A stretch of DNA of 64,000 bases from contig NZ_JACHMP010000001.1 of NCBI RefSeq assembly GCF_014204985.1, positions 7,502,001 to 7,566,000 of the forward strand, given 5' to 3'. The stretch is from Streptosporangium becharense. Lineage in GTDB: Bacteria > Actinomycetota > Actinomycetes > Streptosporangiales > Streptosporangiaceae. This document shows, one piece after another, positions 49,614-62,285 of this stretch. The translations under genes were made by a program, and so were the position numbers. Under the pieces are notes generated by a model. It did not search any database. It was not told where the DNA came from and saw only the letters and a list, made by a program, of their open reading frames with translations. Every line of letters begins with the position of its first letter. Position 1 is the first letter of the stretch.

Positions 49614-51139
49614 CGGCGGGGGGTGAACACCACCCGGCGGCCGTCGCCCCGCTCGACCACCCGCGTGGTCGACGACCCCACCAGCAGCAGGCAGCGCATG
49701 TCGATCGAGGCCGGGTCGAGCTCTCCGAGGGTGGTGATCGTGAGGCTCTCGGCGGGCCCGCCGACGTCGCGGCCGACGACCACGGGCGTCTCGGGTGCGC
49801 GGTGCTCCAGGATCAGGTCCCGCGCGGCGGCCACCTGCCAGGTGCGGCTCTTCGACGCCGGGTTGTAGATCGCCAGGACCAGGTCGGCCCCGGCCGCGGC
49901 GCTGATCCGCCCGGCGACGACCTCCCACGGCTTGAGCAGGTCCGACAGCGATAGCACGCAGTAGTCGTGGCCCAGCGGCGCCCCGGCCCGGCCGGCCACG
50001 GCGTGCGCCGCGGTCAGGCCCGGCAGCACCCGCACCGGCACGTCCGCGAACCGTGGCTCGCACGCCACCTCCAGCACCGCGCTGGCCATCGCGAACACCC
50101 CGGGATCACCCGAGGAGACCACGGCCACGCGCGACCCGGCCGCGGCCAGCTCCAGCGCGTGCGCGGCGCGTTCGGCCTCCACCCGGTTGTCGGTGGGGTG
50201 GCGGCGCTGGCGCGGGTTCGGCGGGATCCGGTCGAGGTAGGGGCCGTACCCGACGAGCTCGTCGACGCCGGCCAGCGCCTCCTGCGCCTCGGGCGTCAGC
50301 CACGGCCGCCCGGCCGGGCCGAGCCCGACCACGACCACCTCGCCGCGGGTGCCCACGACGGGGGCGGGGGCGGGGGCCGCCTCCGCCGCCGCGGACGCGG
50401 GACCGGCCGCGTTGACCGGGCTCGGGATCAGCGCCAGCGAGAAGTACGGCACACTGTCCGGGTCCACCTCGGCGAGCGGGGCCAGACGCTGCTGCCCGGT
50501 GGTGGCGCGCTCCACGTACCACGCCTCGTCCAGCCGCCCGGCCTCTGCCAGCGCGTCGCGGACCTTGGTGAACGTACGGCCGAGCTTGAGCACCGCGGCC
50601 GAGTCGGTCGCCGCGAGGCGCTCGGCGAGCACGGGGGCGGGGAGCGTCCCCGGCAGCACGGTGAGGACCTCGTCCCGCTCGACCAGCGGTCGGCCGAGGA
50701 CCGCGGCGGCGCCGCTGACCGACGTCACGCCCGGCACCACCTCGGTGACGTAGCGGTGCGACAGGCGTTTGTGCATGTGCATGTAGGAGCCGTAGAAGAG
50801 CGGGTCGCCCTCGCACAGCACCACCACGTCGCGTCCGGCGTCCAGGTGGGCGGCGAGCCGCACCGCGCAGTCGGCGTAGAAGTCGTCGATCGCCCCCTGG
50901 TAGCCGCCGGGGTGGTCGGTGGTCTCGGTGGTGAGCGGGTAGATCAGGGCCTCCTCGATCTGCCCCTCCCGCAGGTACGGCGCCGCCACCGAGCGGGCGA
51001 TGCTCCGGCCGTGGCGGGCGCTGTGAAAGGCGATCACGTCCGCCGCGCCGATGAGCCGGGCCGCCTTGACGGTCACCAGCTCGGGGTCTCCAGGCCCGAG
51101 TCCCACGCCCCACAGCCGTCCGGTCACGTTGCCGCTCAC
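49601..51139 (-). CDS. cobIJ: Fused precorrin-2 C20-methyltransferase / precorrin-3B C17-methyltransferase
   Basis: The 512-residue fusion has CobI at residues 1-240 ([52 protein letters not shown]). An Ala/Pro linker follows (about 243-262), then CobJ (about 265-512: [47 protein letters not shown]). It adds the C20 and C17 methyls and drives ring contraction. The fusion is usual in actinomycetes. The GTG start overlaps the cobH stop (GTGA). It is last gene of the cobG-cobH-cobIJ operon. Confidence 0.95.
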   Translation of the reverse strand: MSGNVTGRLWGVGLGPGDPELVTVKAARLIGAADVIAFHSARHGRSIARSVAAPYLREGQIEEALIYPLTTETTDHPGGYQGAIDDFYADCAVRLAAHLDAGRDVVVLCEGDPLFYGSYMHMHKRLSHRYVTEVVPGVTSVSGAAAVLGRPLVERDEVLTVLPGTLPAPVLAERLAATDSAAVLKLGRTFTKVRDALAEAGRLDEAWYVERATTGQQRLAPLAEVDPDSVPYFSLALIPSPVNAAGPASAAAEAAPAPAPVVGTRGEVVVVGLGPAGRPWLTPEAQEALAGVDELVGYGPYLDRIPPNPRQRRHPTDNRVEAERAAHALELAAAGSRVAVVSSGDPGVFAMASAVLEVACEPRFADVPVRVLPGLTAAHAVAGRAGAPLGHDYCVLSLSDLLKPWEVVAGRISAAAGADLVLAIYNPASKSRTWQVAAARDLILEHRAPETPVVVGRDVGGPAESLTITTLGELDPASIDMRCLLLVGSSTTRVVERGDGRRVVFTPRRYPA

Positions 51140-51762
51140 TCCTCTTCACTCGCGATCGCGTTGACGGCGGCGGCGGTCATCGCGCTCCCGCCCCGGCGGC
51201 CGTGCACGACCAGGTACTCAAGGCCCGCCGGGTGTTCGGCGAGGGCCTGCTTGGACTCGGCGGCGCCGATGAACCCGACCGGGACGCCGAGCACGGCGGC
51301 CGGTCGCCCGGCACCTTCCTCGACCATCTCCAGCAGCCGGAACAGCGCGGTCGGCGCGTTGCCGATCGCCACCACGGAGCCCGCCAGCCGGTCGCGCCAC
51401 AGCTCCAGTGCCGCGGCGCTGCGGGTGGTGCCCAGCCGCTCGGCGAGCTCCGGCACCCGGGGGTCGCCGAGGGTGCACAGCACCTCGTTGCCGGCGGGCA
51501 GCCGGCGGCGGGTCACCCCCGAGGCGACCATCTGGGCGTCGCAGAGCACCGGCGCGCCGGCGCGCAGGGCCGCGCGGGCCGAGGCCACGACCCCCGGGGA
51601 CCAGGCGAGGTCGGTCACCAGGTCGACCATGCCGCAGGCGTGGATCATGCGGACCGCGACCCGGGCGACGTCGGCGGGCAGGCCGCCCAGGTCGGCCTCG
51701 GCGCGGATGGTGGCGAACGAACGGCGGTAGATCTCCGCGCCGTCGCGGACGTAGTCGATCAC
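51136..51762 (-). CDS. cobH: Precorrin-8X methylmutase
   Basis: The 208-residue enzyme moves the methyl from C11 to C12 to give hydrogenobyrinate. The catalytic His41 lies in [42 protein letters not shown] and [15 protein letters not shown] are family hallmarks. GTG 51762 overlaps the cobG stop (GTGA), so translation is coupled. The long upstream open frame lies within cobG and is not part of it. Confidence 0.95.
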   Translation of the reverse strand: MIDYVRDGAEIYRRSFATIRAEADLGGLPADVARVAVRMIHACGMVDLVTDLAWSPGVVASARAALRAGAPVLCDAQMVASGVTRRRLPAGNEVLCTLGDPRVPELAERLGTTRSAAALELWRDRLAGSVVAIGNAPTALFRLLEMVEEGAGRPAAVLGVPVGFIGAAESKQALAEHPAGLEYLVVHGRRGGSAMTAAAVNAIASEEE

Positions 51763-53204
51763 AGGTCCCCTCTGGCGGCCGCCAGCGCGGCCGCGGTCTC
51801 CTCGATGCCGGCACAGGTCAGGCCGGTGCCGTCCAGCTCCACGCGGTAGCCGTCGCCGGTGGCGACCACGTCCGCGACCCGTCCTCTGGGCCGGCCGCAG
51901 CGTCTGCCGCAGCCCGCCCAGTGCACGGGGAGCGTACCGGTGCCCGGCGCGCCGCCCGCGACCGCCCCACCGGCTCGGGCGACGACGAGGGCGGCGTCGG
52001 CGCGGACGTCGGCCAGCGACTTGGCGCAGCCGGGACGGCCGGCGCAGGCCGTCACCCCGATCCACGGCGAGGCGGGGTCGGCGACCAGCCCGGCGGCGGT
52101 GAGGCGGGCGGCGGTGGCGGCGACCTCGTCCGGCGGCAGGCCGGGCAGGACGGCGCCGCGCCACGGCGTGAGCCGGATCTCACCGCCCACGGCGGCGTCC
52201 GCGAGCGCCTCGGCCTGCGCGGCGGTCAGCCGTCCCAGCGGCACCGCGACCCCGAGCGCGACGCGGGTGCCGTCCCGGCTCGGGAAGACCCCGACGGGCC
52301 CGAGAGTCACCGGCTCGGCCCTCACCGGCCCGATCTCCGGACCGGTGCCGGTCCCCGGTTCGCTGCCGGTCCCCACCGGCCCGCCCCCCGGACCGCTGCC
52401 GGTCCCCGGCCCGGGCCCGGCGGTCCCGTACCGGGACGGGCCGTCGTCCGCCGCGGAGGACGCGGGAACCCCGGCACGCGGTACGAGGGCCGCCCGCACC
52501 CGGGCGGTGACCCGGGCGGCGCCGTCCCGGAGCTCGGAGATCCGCCAGGCGGTGACGCCCTGGGCCGCCTGCTCGGCGAGGAAGGCGTCGGCGGCGGCCA
52601 GCAGGGCCGTCACGGCCTCGCCCAGCGGGACGCGTATGCCGGTGTCCACCCCCGCGACCAGCAGCGCGGCCTCGTCCACGCCGGTCGGCAGGACGGCGGC
52701 GTCGGCGCCGAGCCCGGCCACGTCCCCGCGTCCGTCGTCGAGGGCGAACATGAACCGGCCGGGCAGGGCGGCCAGGGCGGGACGGGCGCACAGCCGCCGG
52801 TCGAGCTCGTCCACCAGGGGCGTCACGTCGGCGACCCCGGCTCCGTCCAGGCCGCTCAGCGGGGAGGCGAGGACGTTGCGCACGCGCTCGTGGGTGGCGG
52901 ACGGCAGCAGGCCGGCGGCGGCCATCCGGGTGGCGAAACCGTTCCCGGCGCCGTCTGAGGTGCCATCTGAGGGGCCGTCCGAGGGGCCGAGGCCGCGGAC
53001 CTGGACGTTCGCCCGCGAGGTCAGCTCGATGACGCCGCTCCCGTACGAGGAGGCGGCCTCGGCGAGTTCGCGCAGGCAGAAGGGGGTCAGCCGCCCGCCG
53101 GGCACCCGGACGCGCGCCAGGCCGCCGTCGGCGGCGGCGTGCGTCTGAAGGGCTCCGGGGCAGGCATCGAGTCGCGATCGTCCGGGAAAGTCGGCAATGG
53201 CCAC
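51759..53204 (-). CDS. cobG: Precorrin-3B synthase (CobG)
   Basis: The 481-residue siroheme/4Fe-4S-type monooxygenase makes precorrin-3B with O2, a marker of the aerobic pathway. It has the sulfite-reductase-like core: [33 protein letters not shown], and Cys motifs CAGRPGC and CGRRC for the cluster. A Gly/Pro/Thr low-complexity insert (about 305-350) and a [13 protein letters not shown] loop are unusual. I prefer GTG 53204 ([16 protein letters not shown]), with TAACAT 7 bases upstream as a leaderless -10. ATG 53258 (MTLRQSG) is the alternative, but it would lie inside the opposite-strand riboswitch. Confidence 0.9.
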   Translation of the reverse strand: MAIADFPGRSRLDACPGALQTHAAADGGLARVRVPGGRLTPFCLRELAEAASSYGSGVIELTSRANVQVRGLGPSDGPSDGTSDGAGNGFATRMAAAGLLPSATHERVRNVLASPLSGLDGAGVADVTPLVDELDRRLCARPALAALPGRFMFALDDGRGDVAGLGADAAVLPTGVDEAALLVAGVDTGIRVPLGEAVTALLAAADAFLAEQAAQGVTAWRISELRDGAARVTARVRAALVPRAGVPASSAADDGPSRYGTAGPGPGTGSGPGGGPVGTGSEPGTGTGPEIGPVRAEPVTLGPVGVFPSRDGTRVALGVAVPLGRLTAAQAEALADAAVGGEIRLTPWRGAVLPGLPPDEVAATAARLTAAGLVADPASPWIGVTACAGRPGCAKSLADVRADAALVVARAGGAVAGGAPGTGTLPVHWAGCGRRCGRPRGRVADVVATGDGYRVELDGTGLTCAGIEETAAALAAARGDL

Positions 53205-53254
53205 GGACAGGATGTTAATGCCAGTTTCTTGCAATGAGCCGGACTGCCGTAGTG

Positions 53255-53404
53255 TCATCGGTGGCGACGGCAAAGGGAGGAAGCCGGTGCGAGTCCGGCG
53301 CGGTCCCGCCACTGTAACCGGGGAGCGAACCCCACCCGGGCCACTGTCCGACGGTCGGACGGGAAGGCCGGGGTGAGCACCGATCCGGCAGCCAGGAGAC
53401 TCCA
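53255..53404 (+). promoter_or_regulatory. Cobalamin (AdoCbl) riboswitch
   Basis: The segment opens with ATCGGTG (53257-53263), which pairs with CACCGAT at 53378-53384 to close the aptamer. In between are the conserved elements GAAGCCGGTGCGAGTCCGGC, GGTCCCGCCACTGTAACCGG and GGGAAGGCCGGGGTGAGCAC. The B12 box GCCAGGAGAC (53391-53400) follows. It lies upstream of cobN, so high adenosylcobalamin should lower cobN expression. The opposite strand carries the start region of cobG. Confidence 0.92.
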
Positions 53405-53533
53405 GCCGTCGTGGCCGACGACGACCCGGGGCGAGGACCCCGAGTGAGGAAGCTCCGTGCGCTTTTCGCCCTTCCCCCGCCACACCGTGGCATCGCTGAG
53501 CCGTACCGTCCCGTCCTCCCTGGAGCGTGGCGC

Positions 53534-57214
<3,681 letters not shown>

Positions 57215-57220
57215 CCCCGC

Positions 57221-57260
57221 CGCGGTGGGTGCCCGGCCGCGCGGCCCGGCACCCACCGCG
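57221..57260. terminator. Bidirectional hairpin terminator
   Basis: CGCGGTGGGTGCC at 57221-57233 pairs perfectly with GGCACCCACCGCG at 57248-57260, with added inner pairs, between convergent cobN and the DUF4242 gene. Confidence 0.8.
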
Positions 57261-57328
57261 GCCGGCGGTCTCCGCGCGCAGTGTCCCCACGCAGTGTCCC
57301 GGAGTGCCCGGCTCCGGGGCCGGGCGGG

Positions 57329-57577
57329 TCAGACGGTCAGCGGCACAGGATGGATCTCGTCGGCCGGGTGGCCGGCGCGCTGGTGGACACGCCGCACGGC
57401 GTCCGCGTCGGGGGCGTCCGACAGGCAGTAGACGACGCCGTCGGCGGGGTCGGCCCACGCGTGTTCGAACGTCACGCCCTCTTCGTGCTGGATCGCGACG
57501 TCCGCCTCGTGGGCCTCGCGCAGTTGCTGGTCGGTGATGCCCACCATGCCATGGTGAACGTCCATGAACCTGGCCAT
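57329..57577 (-). CDS. DUF4242 / SCO4226-type nickel-binding protein
   Basis: The 82-residue ferredoxin-like protein reads ARFMDVHHGMVGITDQQLRE, then HEEGVTFEHAWADPADGVVY and CLSDAPDADAVRRVHQRAGH. This matches the small DUF4242 family whose Streptomyces member SCO4226 was described as nickel-binding. It may buffer a metal ion; placement next to cobalt chelatase makes cobalt also possible. ATG 57577 has AGGAGGG upstream. The AT-rich stretch upstream with a CCCCCAA/TTGGGGG inverted repeat (57702-57723) may control it. Confidence 0.85.
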   Translation of the reverse strand: MARFMDVHHGMVGITDQQLREAHEADVAIQHEEGVTFEHAWADPADGVVYCLSDAPDADAVRRVHQRAGHPADEIHPVPLTV

Positions 57578-57701
57578 GGCTTCCCTCCTGACGTGTGGCC
57601 TCCGGCTGCTGCGCTCGAGACAGGGCGAGACGGGGAACCGGCTCGCACGCCGGATAACTCTCTCAGGCTAAACGGATACACATTGACAAACACCCAATTA
57701 A

Positions 57702-57723
57702 CCCCCAAATGCCCCATTGGGGG
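57702..57723. promoter_or_regulatory. Inverted repeat in AT-rich region upstream of DUF4242 gene
   Basis: CCCCCAA at 57702-57708 and TTGGGGG at 57717-57723 form a perfect inverted repeat beside the AT-rich stretch 57665-57700. It could be an operator or a terminator for the downstream minus-strand FhuF gene; its role is unclear. Confidence 0.35.
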
Positions 57724-57778
57724 AGGGTGAATGCGAGGTGCCGTGCCCGGCTGCCGCACCCTGCGCGTCCGCCGGCCG

Positions 57779-58549
57779 TCACCGGGCCACGCGGGCCGGC
57801 AGCGGGCAGTCGCCGCACCAGCCGCCGCCGGGCAGGCGGTAGTAGAGACAGCAACTGCGCCGCAGGAAACGGGGTCGTCCGGGAGCGGGCTCGGTCAGCT
57901 CGCCGGTTCCGCGCAGCACCCCCAGCCGCAGCAGCTCGCGGGTGAGCCGGAACGCCCGCGCCGCCGCCCCGGGCCGCTGCGCCGCGATCGTCTGGAGCGT
58001 CCCGGCCAGCGCGGACGCCGCGTTCCCCCACAGCAGGCCCGGGGCGACCCTTGTCGTCTCCCGTACGGCGTGCGCGAGCGGTTCCAGCAGGTCGCCGACC
58101 ACGTCGCGGTAGAGCGGGCCGGCCGCCAGGGCGGCGTCGGCGACCTCCCACCCGGCCGGGCGGGGGATCAGCAGGGGGAGCGGCCCGGTGGGGGCGGGGC
58201 GCCACAGGACGCGCGCCGGGTCGAGGTCGACGAGCACCCCGGCGGCGGCGGCGCCGACGGCCGGTGACCAGAACCGGGCCGCGAGCCCTTGGAACAGGAT
58301 GGAGGCGGCGATCCTCCGCTCATCCGTGCCGAGCCGCCGCGCGACACCGGAGACCATGCCGTCCAGGATCTCCGGGTCGGCGTGGAGCACCGCCAGCGGG
58401 CGCCACCCCGCCGCCTCCGGGTCCGCCGCCTCCGGGTCCGCCGGGCCGGTCGCGACGGCGAAGTACGGGTTGACGGCCGAGACGGCGCGCAACGCCCCGG
58501 TGACCACACGGGGCTCCGCCGGACGCAGCCCCGGCGGGTCGTACGGCAT
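57779..58549 (-). CDS. FhuF-like 2Fe-2S ferric-siderophore reductase
   Basis: The 256-residue protein ends in the FhuF cluster motif CC-x10-C-x2-C (RRSCCLYYRLPGGGWCGDCP), which ligates a 2Fe-2S centre. The N-terminal part is helical with VSAVNPYFAVATG. FhuF-type proteins reduce ferric siderophores in the cytosol to release iron. ATG 58549 (MPYDPPGLRPAEPRVV) is the first start in frame past the upstream gene. It lies 88 bp downstream of the siderophore-interacting protein gene on the same strand and should share its iron control. Confidence 0.87.
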   Translation of the reverse strand: MPYDPPGLRPAEPRVVTGALRAVSAVNPYFAVATGPADPEAADPEAAGWRPLAVLHADPEILDGMVSGVARRLGTDERRIAASILFQGLAARFWSPAVGAAAAGVLVDLDPARVLWRPAPTGPLPLLIPRPAGWEVADAALAAGPLYRDVVGDLLEPLAHAVRETTRVAPGLLWGNAASALAGTLQTIAAQRPGAAARAFRLTRELLRLGVLRGTGELTEPAPGRPRFLRRSCCLYYRLPGGGWCGDCPLPARVAR

Positions 58550-58637
58550 GCCGGGCCTCGTTCCGTAGTCGTTCCACCGGAGATCTGAGCACGCTACCGG
58601 AAGTCCCGGCACGGACGGCGACCGACGGTCGCGGGCC

Positions 58638-59585
58638 TCAGGCGGTCTCGGAGCGTCCCAGGCGCCAGTAGCCCATGAAGGCCACCGAGGAGCGGGGGAC
58701 CCCCGCCTCCTGCACCAGGTGGCGGCGGAGCAGCTTGACCATGCCCGCCTCGCCGGCCAGCCAGGCGTACAGCCCGGCGCCGCCGGAGCCCTCCGGGACC
58801 TCCCAGAGGATCTCCGCGTCCACGTCGACGTCCTCCAGTGCGGCGGCCCCCGCGGGGGCGGACGGCCCGCCGTCGCCGGGCACGCCGACCCGGCCGAGGG
58901 CGGCGCGGACCGCCGGGACGAGCAGGTCGCCGTGACCGCCTCCCCCGCGGGGCAGCCAGGTGACCCGCACGCCGGGCCGGACGGCGAGGGGCAGCGCGTC
59001 GGCGGCCTCGGGGACCTCCAGCAGCACGGTCGCCGGGACGTCTCCGGAGAGGGACTCGGCGATGGCCGCGATCGCGGGGACCGCCGTCTCGTCTCCGGCC
59101 AGCAGCAGGTGTTCCGCATCGGCCGGCGGTGCCCACTCCTGGCCGCCGGACGGGCCGGGGAAGGCGGCGTTGGGGCCGATCACCACGATCCGGTCGCGCG
59201 GGGAGGCGTGGGTCGCCCATCGGGAGGCGGGGCTGCTCTCGCCGTGCAGGACGAAGTCGACGTCGAGTTCGCGCAGCTCCGGCCGTACGGCGCGCACGGT
59301 GTAGGTGCGGATCGGGTTACGCAGCTCCTGGGGGAGGGCCCGCCACCGCTGGTACCAGTCGGCGTCGTCGCCCAGCGGGGCGAAGACGCCGCCGGGCAGC
59401 GGGAGGATCACCTTGATCCGCTGGTCGAAGCCGTTGTCGGCGAACTCGGCCAGGTCCTCCCCGCCGAAGGTGACCCGTACGAAACTCGGGCTGAGCCGCA
59501 GCGTCCGCAGGACCTCCACATGGAAGCCCCGGTAGGGGCCGGCCTCGGCCGTCCGCTCCACGGTCCGCTCGCTGCTCACTGTCAT
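58638..59585 (-). CDS. Siderophore-interacting protein (ViuB-type FAD ferric reductase)
   Basis: The 315-residue protein has the SIP fold: FAD-binding RTYTVRAVR, DVDFVLHGESSPASRWA, the NAD(P)H-site strand LLLAGDETAVPAIAAI and the C-terminal MVKLLRRHLVQE then VAFMGYWRLG. It reduces ferric siderophores with NAD(P)H. A Pro/Gly/Ala insert of about 30 residues (about 225-255) is unusual. An iron box lies 49 bp upstream. It is first gene of a probable operon with the FhuF-like gene. Confidence 0.93.
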   Translation of the reverse strand: MTVSSERTVERTAEAGPYRGFHVEVLRTLRLSPSFVRVTFGGEDLAEFADNGFDQRIKVILPLPGGVFAPLGDDADWYQRWRALPQELRNPIRTYTVRAVRPELRELDVDFVLHGESSPASRWATHASPRDRIVVIGPNAAFPGPSGGQEWAPPADAEHLLLAGDETAVPAIAAIAESLSGDVPATVLLEVPEAADALPLAVRPGVRVTWLPRGGGGHGDLLVPAVRAALGRVGVPGDGGPSAPAGAAALEDVDVDAEILWEVPEGSGGAGLYAWLAGEAGMVKLLRRHLVQEAGVPRSSVAFMGYWRLGRSETA

Positions 59586-59633
59586 CCTGCCGCCTTCGCC
59601 GGGTACCCGCTCCGAAGAGCCCTCGCGAGAAAC

Positions 59634-59652
59634 TTAGCTTTGCCTAACCTAA
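59634..59652 (-). promoter_or_regulatory. IdeR/DmdR iron box
   Basis: On the minus strand the site reads TTAGGTTAGGCAAAGCTAA, matching the 19-bp consensus TTAGGTTAGGCTAACCTAA at 17 positions. It lies 49 bp before the siderophore-interacting protein start, so the operon should be repressed by Fe2+-loaded DmdR/IdeR. Confidence 0.88.
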
Positions 59653-59722
59653 ACAATCAAGTCGGCACCTCGGGTTCCGGCCGCTGTGCGCGCCGGGAAC
59701 GGCCGCACCCGGCCACGTTCCG

Positions 59723-60529
59723 TCACGCGGCCCGATCCAGGCGATCCCTCGGTTGTCCCGCGCGGGGGCACGGCACCGCCGGCACTGTCGGCACTGTCGG
59801 CGCGGCCGGTGCGCGCCGTACGATCCGTTCCCGCGCCGCCTCCCGCGTTCCGGCCGCCCTGCGGTGCCGCCCGGCCGGAACACGCGGGCGCCGTCGCCCC
59901 AGGGCGAGCGTGACGGCGAGGACGAGGAGCAACGACCCCGCGACCACGACGGTCTCCGCGGAGACGGGGAGCGTGGGGGAGGGGCCGGTGAGGGGGGCGG
60001 AGACGGGCGCGGGGCGGAGTTCGATCCGCGACGACGCCTGCGAGGAGGGGGCGTCCCCGCTCAGTTTCTCCTTGACCTTGCGCGGCAGCCCGTAACCGAC
60101 GACCTTGCTCTCGTCCCGCTTCTTGCGCCTGAGCCAGACCCGGTCGACGTTCCCCTCGATGGTGTGGATCGTTCCACTTTCCACCCGCTCGACGACGCCG
60201 ACGTGGTCGACGCCGCCGATGTCCTTGCCGCCGGACCAGTCGAAGAAGACCAGGGCCCCGGGCTCGGGCGTCCGCGACCAGGCGCCGTGCACCTCGAACC
60301 AGCGGGCGTGCGAGGGGGTCCACGCGAACTGGCCGACGTACTCCGCGACGCCCGCCCTCTCCGCCGCCCAGGCGACGAACATGCCGCACCAGGGGGCCGT
60401 CTCGTACTGCGGGTCCCGCACCATGTGGGTCGCGTACCATTCGCCGAACTTGCTGTGCCGGCCCGGCCCCTCCCGGTATCCGACTTCGGCCTTGATGATT
60501 CTGAGCAGATCGTCACCGATCGGATCCAT
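59723..60529 (-). CDS. Membrane-anchored CHAP-domain amidase/peptidase
   Basis: The 268-residue protein has an N-terminal CHAP domain (about 1-150) with catalytic Cys48 in APWCGMFVAWAAER and His109 in GVDHVGVVERVE. A Ser/Pro linker follows, then one membrane helix (VVVAGSLLLVLAVTLALG, about 193-212) and a basic tail. There is no signal peptide, yet family members cut peptidoglycan cross-bridges, so the orientation is odd. Either the CHAP domain is exported by a non-classical route or the enzyme acts inside. It is a single gene; the region upstream is AT-rich. Confidence 0.83.
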   Translation of the reverse strand: MDPIGDDLLRIIKAEVGYREGPGRHSKFGEWYATHMVRDPQYETAPWCGMFVAWAAERAGVAEYVGQFAWTPSHARWFEVHGAWSRTPEPGALVFFDWSGGKDIGGVDHVGVVERVESGTIHTIEGNVDRVWLRRKKRDESKVVGYGLPRKVKEKLSGDAPSSQASSRIELRPAPVSAPLTGPSPTLPVSAETVVVAGSLLLVLAVTLALGRRRPRVPAGRHRRAAGTREAARERIVRRAPAAPTVPTVPAVPCPRAGQPRDRLDRAA

Positions 60530-60877
60530 GGCCGTGAGCCACTCCGTCCACTCTCCTCCGCCCTTCCGCGAAGGGGGCGCCGTCCGATACCGCTGGACTG
60601 TATTCGGAGAAAAAACGAAGAGTGCGACTAATCACCCAAAAAATCGGCTTACCCCAGTCTTTCATGCTGAATTCGATGAAGAGCGAGAAATGCCATCGCC
60701 GACTCGTCTACCATCTTCCGCCGGTCATGCCGCGACCGCTGGGATTCCCGGTGACGGGCACCGGGGCCGGGGCGGAGGTCCGCCGCCCGCCACTCCGCGC
60801 ACCTCCGCGAGTCCCATAGCATTGGCTCGCGCCTGCGCGGCAGGTACGACGGCACGTGAGGGCGGGGCGGCTTTCCA
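60530..60877. other. Intergenic region, AT-rich centre
   Basis: This 348-bp gap between divergent genes has an AT-rich part (about 60595-60700, with AAAAAAC and CCCAAAAAATC tracts) that probably holds promoters. No gene is convincing; a 65-residue open frame at 60622 has no family signal. Confidence 0.5.
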
Positions 60878-61327
60878 ATGTTCGACGACAAGACGCAGGA
60901 GACCCTGCGCCGCCTTCTGGATCTCGCCGAGCACCCCTCCACTCCGCAGGCGGAGCGGGCCCTCGCCGTCGCCCGGATCCGGGCGCTCATCATGGTGCCC
61001 GAGGGCGACGCCCGCCGTGCGCCGGTCACCCCGGCGATGGAGACCGATCTCCTGCGCCGGACCAGGCCGCTGGCCCGCCGGGTCGACGAGGAACTGGTGA
61101 ACGAGGTGCACGGCGACCTCTACGCCTTCAGCACCCGTTACCGGGTGATCGGTGAGATCGCCGAGGAACTCGCCGTCCTGCTCGAACGCTGGAGCGGGAC
61201 CGTGGCCACCAAGCGCCACCGGCACGAGGAGGCGGTCCGGGCCGCCGCCGCCAAACTCGCCTACCTGCTGGAACGCCGTGACCTGTTCCGCAGGCCCCGC
61301 TGGGGCAACCGGCCGAAGAGCAGGTAG
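60878..61327 (+). CDS. Hypothetical helical protein
   Basis: The 149-residue protein is predicted all-helical and charged (RRLLDLAEHPSTPQAERAL, ARRVDEELVNEVHGDLYAF, LAYLLERRDLFRRP). I recognise no domain. The codon pattern is typical of the neighbourhood, so it is likely real. ATG 60878 is the first in frame. It and the next small gene are co-oriented with the trypsin-like gene downstream. Confidence 0.6.
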   Translation: MFDDKTQETLRRLLDLAEHPSTPQAERALAVARIRALIMVPEGDARRAPVTPAMETDLLRRTRPLARRVDEELVNEVHGDLYAFSTRYRVIGEIAEELAVLLERWSGTVATKRHRHEEAVRAAAAKLAYLLERRDLFRRPRWGNRPKSR

Positions 61328-61450
61328 TCTCCGGCGGCCCGCACCCGCGGCGACCCCGGGGTGGGTGGCGGGACGTGGCGCGGAGCGAGGCGAGGATACT
61401 AGCCTGGACCGATCACGTCGCAGGCCGGCCAGTCAGGGGATGGTCATCAG

Positions 61451-61774
61451 ATGCAGCCCGAGCGTCCGCTGCCCGCCCTGACTCGGGCCGAGCAGGACTT
61501 CCTCAACCACTACTTGCGGATCATCGAGCTCCTGGGCCGGATCAACCCGGCGTACGCGGAATACACCATCGGGGGCATGAACGCCGCTCAGGCCCTGGTG
61601 TCGGAGGCTGTGAAGCTGCGTGAGGCGCTCACGCTGATGTACGACAGGGCCGAGACGGAGATCCATCGCGAACCCCTCGTCCAGGCGCTCAGGATGCTCG
61701 GCGCCGAGGAGCGGGTCCGGCGGCTGTCCGTCTCCGGCCCGGGGTCCGATCGCGACACCGACGACCGGCCGTGA
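61451..61774 (+). CDS. Hypothetical helical protein
   Basis: The 107-residue protein has a conserved-looking core TRAEQDFLNHYLRIIELLGR, INPAYAEYTIGGMNAAQALV and LREALTLMYDRAETE. No known family is recognised. It lies 123 bp after the previous hypothetical gene and could be co-transcribed with it. ATG 61451 has no clear ribosome-binding site. Confidence 0.6.
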   Translation: MQPERPLPALTRAEQDFLNHYLRIIELLGRINPAYAEYTIGGMNAAQALVSEAVKLREALTLMYDRAETEIHREPLVQALRMLGAEERVRRLSVSGPGSDRDTDDRP

Positions 61775-61786
61775 CAACCGGACGCG

Positions 61787-62011
61787 ATGAGCGTCCTGAT
61801 CGGCTTCCTCGCGGCCCGTCCGTCGCCGCCCGGCACGCCGACCGCACCGGGGCGGCCGGCGCTGAAGCCCGTCGATCCGGCCGCGTTTCGGGCCGCCGTG
61901 GACGCCGCCGCGAAGAAGCCGCCGGTCCCCGGGGCGGCAGGCCCCGCCGGCGCCGTTTCACCTGCGGAAAGGGGAGCCGTTCGGCCCCGGCGAGGCCGGC
62001 CGCCTCCGTAA
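61787..62011 (+). CDS. Possible small Pro/Ala-rich protein
   Basis: From ATG 61787 the frame gives 74 residues (LIGFLAARPSPPGTPTAP, DPAAFRAAVDAAAKKPP). The sequence is low-complexity and may be chance. It begins 12 bases after the preceding gene. Included at low confidence. Confidence 0.25.
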   Translation: MSVLIGFLAARPSPPGTPTAPGRPALKPVDPAAFRAAVDAAAKKPPVPGAAGPAGAVSPAERGAVRPRRGRPPP

Positions 62012-62285
62012 GGCCATCGCCGTCCTGCGAAACCACCGCATAAGGCGGAAAAAGGGGCAGTGATGAAAGGTTCTGGCGGCATGTAACGGCCTATCCGGGC
62101 CGGCCATTACGAATAACGGTGAAACGCTTGGCTGCCTGGCCTACGATCCCTTTACGAATCGGACGCAGCGCACACTACCTTTGGCCGCCGAATGAGACGT
62201 GAACGGAAAGCCCGGGTGGATCACCGCTCCGGCCGCCGCGGGGAGCCGGAGACACGCTCCGTCCAGCCGTCCGGAATCGGTCGCG

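Noticed and set aside
60622-60819. A 65-residue plus-strand frame starting in the AT-rich gap
   Set aside because: Codon use does not match local genes, there is no ribosome-binding site and no family signal.
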